Source of the DNA: an uncultured Eubacteriales bacterium
GTDB lineage: Bacteria; Bacillota; Clostridia; Oscillospirales; Acutalibacteraceae
Direction: 5' to 3'
Assembly: GCA_934725345.1 (NCBI GenBank)
Contig: CAKVBG010000019.1
Location: 1 to 17,964 of the forward strand
Length of the DNA stretch: 17,964 bases
Part shown: in pieces, positions 15,200-17,964 of the stretch
Layout of the letters: each line of letters opens with the position of its first letter
How positions within the stretch are numbered: position 1 is the first letter of the stretch
The notes under the pieces: generated by a model
What the model was told of the DNA's origin: nothing
The model's input: the letters and a program-made list of their open reading frames with translations, nothing else
Databases searched by the model: none
Made by a program: the position numbers and the translations under genes

Positions 15200-15213
15200 A
15201 AGAGTGATTAACT

Positions 15214-16368
15214 ATGAAACAATATATTTCTGTTTTGGGTTCAACAGGCTCTATCGGTACTCAAACACTGGAAGTTGCCAAAGAACTTGATATTCGGGTT
15301 ACGGCTTTAGCGGCGGGTTCAAATATTGAACTTTTAGAAAAACAAATCAGAATGTTCAAACCTAAAGTAGTTGGAGTTATGGAAGAATCTAAGGCTTTAA
15401 AATTAAAAAGCCAAATAAATGATACCTTCACTAAAGTTTTATCGGGCATAGAAGGTGTTTGTGAGGTTGCAACTGAAAAATCTTCTGAAATGGTATTTTC
15501 AGCTATTTCAGGAATCGCCGGCTTGATTCCTACCTCAGAAGCAATAAATGCAGGTAAAAGTATCGCTTTGGCAAATAAAGAAACCTTAGTTACCGCGGGT
15601 AAGTTAATTAAAGAACAGGCTCAGTCAAAAAACGTGAAACTGTTCCCTATCGATAGTGAGCATAGTGCTATTTTTCAGTGCCTTGAAGCTATCAATCGCA
15701 AAAAAGATTTGAAAAAGATCATTTTGACTGCTTCGGGTGGTCCGTTTTTTGGAAAAAATTTTGAAGAATTAAAATCGGTTAGTATTATCCAAGCATTAGC
15801 CCATCCCAATTGGAGTATGGGAAAAAAGATTAGTATAGACTCCGCAACTATGATGAACAAAGGTTTAGAAGTTATAGAAGCTGCTCATTTGTTTGATGTT
15901 AGTGTACAAGATATTGAAGTTGTAGTACATCCTCAAAGTATAGTTCACTCCGCAATAGAGCTCGTTGATTCTTCAGTTATTGCTCAGATGGCAATGCCAA
16001 GTATGAAAGTTCCTATCCAATATGCTTTAACATATCCCCATCGCGAGGTTTGTCAGGTTAGTCCTTTGGATATGTACAAACTTGGAAGTCTTTCCTTTTT
16101 TAAACCTGATGATAACGGTGTAAGGGCTTTAAACGTTTGCAAAGAAGCGTTCACTTCCGGGACGGCAAAATGTGTGGTTTTGAATGCTGCAAATGAAACG
16201 GCAGTAGAACTATTTATAAAGGGAAAAATCAAATTTACTGATATCCTTGAAATTGTGGAGCTATGCTGTAAAAATCTAAATTTTGATGAAGTTACCACTT
16301 TAGACCAAATAAACGAAATTGATAAAAAATCTAAAATTTATGCCGAAAAAATTGCGAATGATTTATAA
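15214..16368 (+). CDS. dxr: 1-deoxy-D-xylulose 5-phosphate reductoisomerase
   Basis: Converts DXP to MEP with NADPH, the committed step of the non-mevalonate isoprenoid pathway. The 384-residue protein has the NADPH loop GSTGSIGTQ (9-17), ALANKETLVTAG (118-129), metal ligands Asp147 and Glu149 in IDSEHSAIF, and TASGGPF (172-178). The flexible loop HPNWSMGKKIS (197-207) covers the active site, and SATMMNKGLEVIEA (210-223) holds Asn215, Lys216 and the third metal ligand Glu219. Everything needed for activity is present. It starts 14 nt after cdsA with a moderate AGAGTGA site. Confidence 0.97.
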   Translation: MKQYISVLGSTGSIGTQTLEVAKELDIRVTALAAGSNIELLEKQIRMFKPKVVGVMEESKALKLKSQINDTFTKVLSGIEGVCEVATEKSSEMVFSAISGIAGLIPTSEAINAGKSIALANKETLVTAGKLIKEQAQSKNVKLFPIDSEHSAIFQCLEAINRKKDLKKIILTASGGPFFGKNFEELKSVSIIQALAHPNWSMGKKISIDSATMMNKGLEVIEAAHLFDVSVQDIEVVVHPQSIVHSAIELVDSSVIAQMAMPSMKVPIQYALTYPHREVCQVSPLDMYKLGSLSFFKPDDNGVRALNVCKEAFTSGTAKCVVLNAANETAVELFIKGKIKFTDILEIVELCCKNLNFDEVTTLDQINEIDKKSKIYAEKIANDL

Positions 16369-16387
16369 TTAATTTTGATTTTCTACT

Positions 16388-16415
16388 TTGATTTTGTTTG
16401 AGTTTGGAGTATAAT
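16388..16415 (+). promoter_or_regulatory. Predicted sigma-A-type promoter for rseP-ispG
   Basis: TTGATT (16388-16393) and a perfect TATAAT (16410-16415) are separated by 16 bases in the 92-nt gap between dxr and rseP. The RNA would begin near 16422, about 40 nt before the rseP ATG. No terminator is seen in this gap, so it probably adds an internal promoter to the operon rather than ending it. Confidence 0.55.
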
Positions 16416-16460
16416 CATGTTTTACATACTTCAAAATTCAAAAGTAAAGGAGAGTTTTAA

Positions 16461-17519
16461 ATGCATATTTTACTGATAATCATAGGAATTCTACTTATTA
16501 ACTTAATTATCATAGGACACGAATGGGGACATTATTTTACCGCTAAATCCTTTGGTGTTAAAGTAAATGAATTTGCTTTGGGAATGGGACCCAGAATTTT
16601 TAAAATTCAGAAAGGTGAAACACTTTTTTCCCTTAGAGCCTTTCCCTTAGGTGGATTCTGTGCTATGGAAGGCGAAGAAGAAAATAGCAATGACCCTAAA
16701 GCTTTTGAAACAAAAAAACCATGGCAGAAAATAATTATCATCTCAATGGGTGCAATCATGAACCTAGTTATGGGATTTTTGATAACTTTAATAGTATTAT
16801 CTCAGAATGCTAATTTTGCCTCCAGAACAATTTCTAAATTTGATGAAAATTCATATTCTCACCAATACGGTCTTGAAGTTGGAGATGAGATTTTAAAAAT
16901 AAATGGAACACATGTGTTTACTTATAAGGATATAATTTTCGAAGCTTCAACCGATAAAGATGGAAAATTCGATATTCAAGTAAAACGTAATGGCAAAGTA
17001 GTTCAACTAAAAGATGTTCAGTTTGATAGAAAAGAAAATGAAAATGGTAAAGCTCAAACCCGAATAGATTTTTATGTTAAACCTATCGAGAAAAATTTTG
17101 GTACTCTCATTTCACAAACTTTCTTAGATACAATTTCAACAATCCAGACCGTGTGGTTGGGTGTTATAGGATTAGTAACCGGAAGATTTGCTATCGGCGA
17201 CATGAGCGGCCCGGTGGGTATCGCTTCGGCAGTAACTCAAGTTACCTCTGAAGGACTTAAAGTTAGCATATTAGCCGGAATTAACAGTTTACTTTCTTTG
17301 GTTGCATTGATCACGATAAATTTAGGAATCGTTAACCTATTACCCCTCCCCGCTCTTGACGGTGGTAGACTGATATTTTTGTTTTTCGAATTAATTACAC
17401 GTAAAAAAGTAAACCCAAAGTACGAAAGTTTAATTCACGCTGTTGGATTTATACTCTTTATAATTTTGGCCGTGATTTTATCGTACACCGATATTTTAAG
17501 ACTTTTAGGTAAAAATTAG
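16461..17519 (+). CDS. rseP: Site-2 intramembrane zinc metalloprotease (RseP family)
   Basis: Cuts membrane-anchored regulatory proteins within the bilayer; relatives act on anti-sigma factors and leftover signal peptides. In the 352-residue protein the zinc motif is HEWGH (20-24, catalytic Glu21) in the first membrane segment. A single PDZ domain lies at about 115-190 (YGLEVGDEILKINGTHV). The third zinc ligand is Asp300 in PALDGGR, preceded by NLLPLP. One PDZ domain instead of two is common in Firmicutes. AAAGGAGAG sits 6 nt before the ATG. It is not possible to tell its substrate from this window. Confidence 0.93.
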   Translation: MHILLIIIGILLINLIIIGHEWGHYFTAKSFGVKVNEFALGMGPRIFKIQKGETLFSLRAFPLGGFCAMEGEEENSNDPKAFETKKPWQKIIIISMGAIMNLVMGFLITLIVLSQNANFASRTISKFDENSYSHQYGLEVGDEILKINGTHVFTYKDIIFEASTDKDGKFDIQVKRNGKVVQLKDVQFDRKENENGKAQTRIDFYVKPIEKNFGTLISQTFLDTISTIQTVWLGVIGLVTGRFAIGDMSGPVGIASAVTQVTSEGLKVSILAGINSLLSLVALITINLGIVNLLPLPALDGGRLIFLFFELITRKKVNPKYESLIHAVGFILFIILAVILSYTDILRLLGKN

Positions 17520-17549
17520 GGTCTTTGCGAAAGGATAGATAAATTTTAA

Positions 17550-17964
17550 ATGCGACGTAAATCTAAGGAAATAAAATTAGGAAATTTAAAAATAGGCGGA
17601 AATTCCCCTGTTACCGTGCAGTCGATGCTAAGTGTTCCTTCATATGATATTAGAAACAACATCTTGCAGGCTCAAAAATTAGAAGCCGCAGGATGTGATA
17701 TCTTAAGAGTTGCTATTCCGGATTTTAAGTCCGTTAAACTCATTGAAACTCTCAAACAAAAAGTAAAAATGCCTATAGTTGCAGATATTCATTTTGACCA
17801 CAAATTAGCTATAGAATCCGTTTACGCCGGTGCAGATAAAATAAGAATAAACCCGGGAAACATTGGTAACAACGATAAAATCAAGGAACTTTGCAAAGTT
17901 TTAGTCAGTAAACAAACACCTGTGAGAATAGGCGTCAATTCGGGTTCACTTGAAAGAGATATCC
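17550..17964 (+). CDS. ispG: 4-hydroxy-3-methylbut-2-en-1-yl diphosphate synthase (5' part only)
   Basis: The first 138 codons of the MEP-pathway iron-sulfur enzyme that converts MEcPP to HMBPP; the cysteine-bearing C-terminal half lies beyond the right edge. Substrate-binding positions of the TIM barrel are seen: Arg53 in ILRVAIPD, His81 in ADIHFDHKLA, Arg99 in DKIRINPGNIG and Arg126 in PVRIGVNSGSL. The segment after VQSM reads LSVPSYDI, where most family members have a Thr/Asp-rich NTDTxDV-type loop. An in-frame TAA directly precedes the ATG, fixing the start. The nearest ribosome binding site (AAAGGA) is about 14 nt away, a long spacing. It follows rseP by 30 nt. Confidence 0.93.
   Translation, partial: MRRKSKEIKLGNLKIGGNSPVTVQSMLSVPSYDIRNNILQAQKLEAAGCDILRVAIPDFKSVKLIETLKQKVKMPIVADIHFDHKLAIESVYAGADKIRINPGNIGNNDKIKELCKVLVSKQTPVRIGVNSGSLERDI

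Noticed and set aside
16369..16460. Possible terminator or small RNA between dxr and rseP.
   Set aside because: No hairpin with a following U run is seen; the only clear signal is the TTGATT-N16-TATAAT promoter.
1..17964. CRISPR arrays, tRNA or rRNA genes, insertion sequences, phage attachment sites.
   Set aside because: I saw no regularly spaced repeats, no tRNA-like or rRNA-like segments, no transposase or integrase reading frames and no terminal inverted repeats; nearly all of the window is covered by recognised genes.

Overview
The window is A+T-rich bacterial DNA whose gene content and order point to the Clostridia (Firmicutes). The conserved block pyrH-frr-uppS-cdsA-dxr-rseP-ispG, the bacterial V-type ATPase and the strong AGGAGG-like ribosome binding sites all fit an anaerobic, probably gut-type, low-GC Firmicute. 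I cannot name a genus from sequence alone.

Layout. (1) Positions 1-3050, minus strand: three genes of an NHLM/NHLP-type RiPP (bacteriocin) export cassette. In transcription order these are a short HlyD-like adaptor (2451-3050), a C39 peptidase/permease/ATPase (277-2430) and the start of the second permease/ATPase (1-262, running off the left edge). No precursor peptide or maturation enzyme lies inside the window. (2) Positions 3051-3233: an intergenic segment with a good minus-strand promoter for the cassette. Its -35 box sits inside a near-perfect inverted repeat, a second imperfect palindrome lies in the 5' leader, and a weak hairpin follows the V-ATPase operon. (3) Positions 3234-12088, minus strand: a complete nine-gene V/A-type ATPase operon in transcription order G/H-C-I-K-F-E-A-B-D. 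(4) Positions 12089-12319: a divergent promoter region. (5) Positions 12320-17964, plus strand: pyrH, frr, uppS, cdsA, dxr, then a promoter, rseP and the 5' part of ispG.

How the genes work together. The V-ATPase genes encode a full rotary machine: A3B3 head, D/F/C central axle, E/G peripheral stalks, and I plus K in the membrane. It couples ATP to ion movement. The plus-strand block links nucleotide supply and ribosome recycling to envelope building: UMP kinase, ribosome recycling factor, the undecaprenyl-PP carrier lipid and CDP-diacylglycerol. It also supplies isoprenoid precursors (Dxr and IspG of the MEP pathway, feeding UppS) and regulated intramembrane proteolysis (RseP). The NHLM exporter is the accessory element; it should cleave a leader peptide and export a small peptide product encoded elsewhere.

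Most of the window is well-understood housekeeping. The parts worth a second look are the control region of the NHLM cassette, the minimal 199-residue adaptor, the proteolipid subunit K with only one canonical c-type hairpin, the nested mini-ORF at the subunit A start, and an acidic tail on subunit B. No clearly undescribed system is visible; if there is one, it is most likely the peptide and enzymes beyond the left edge.
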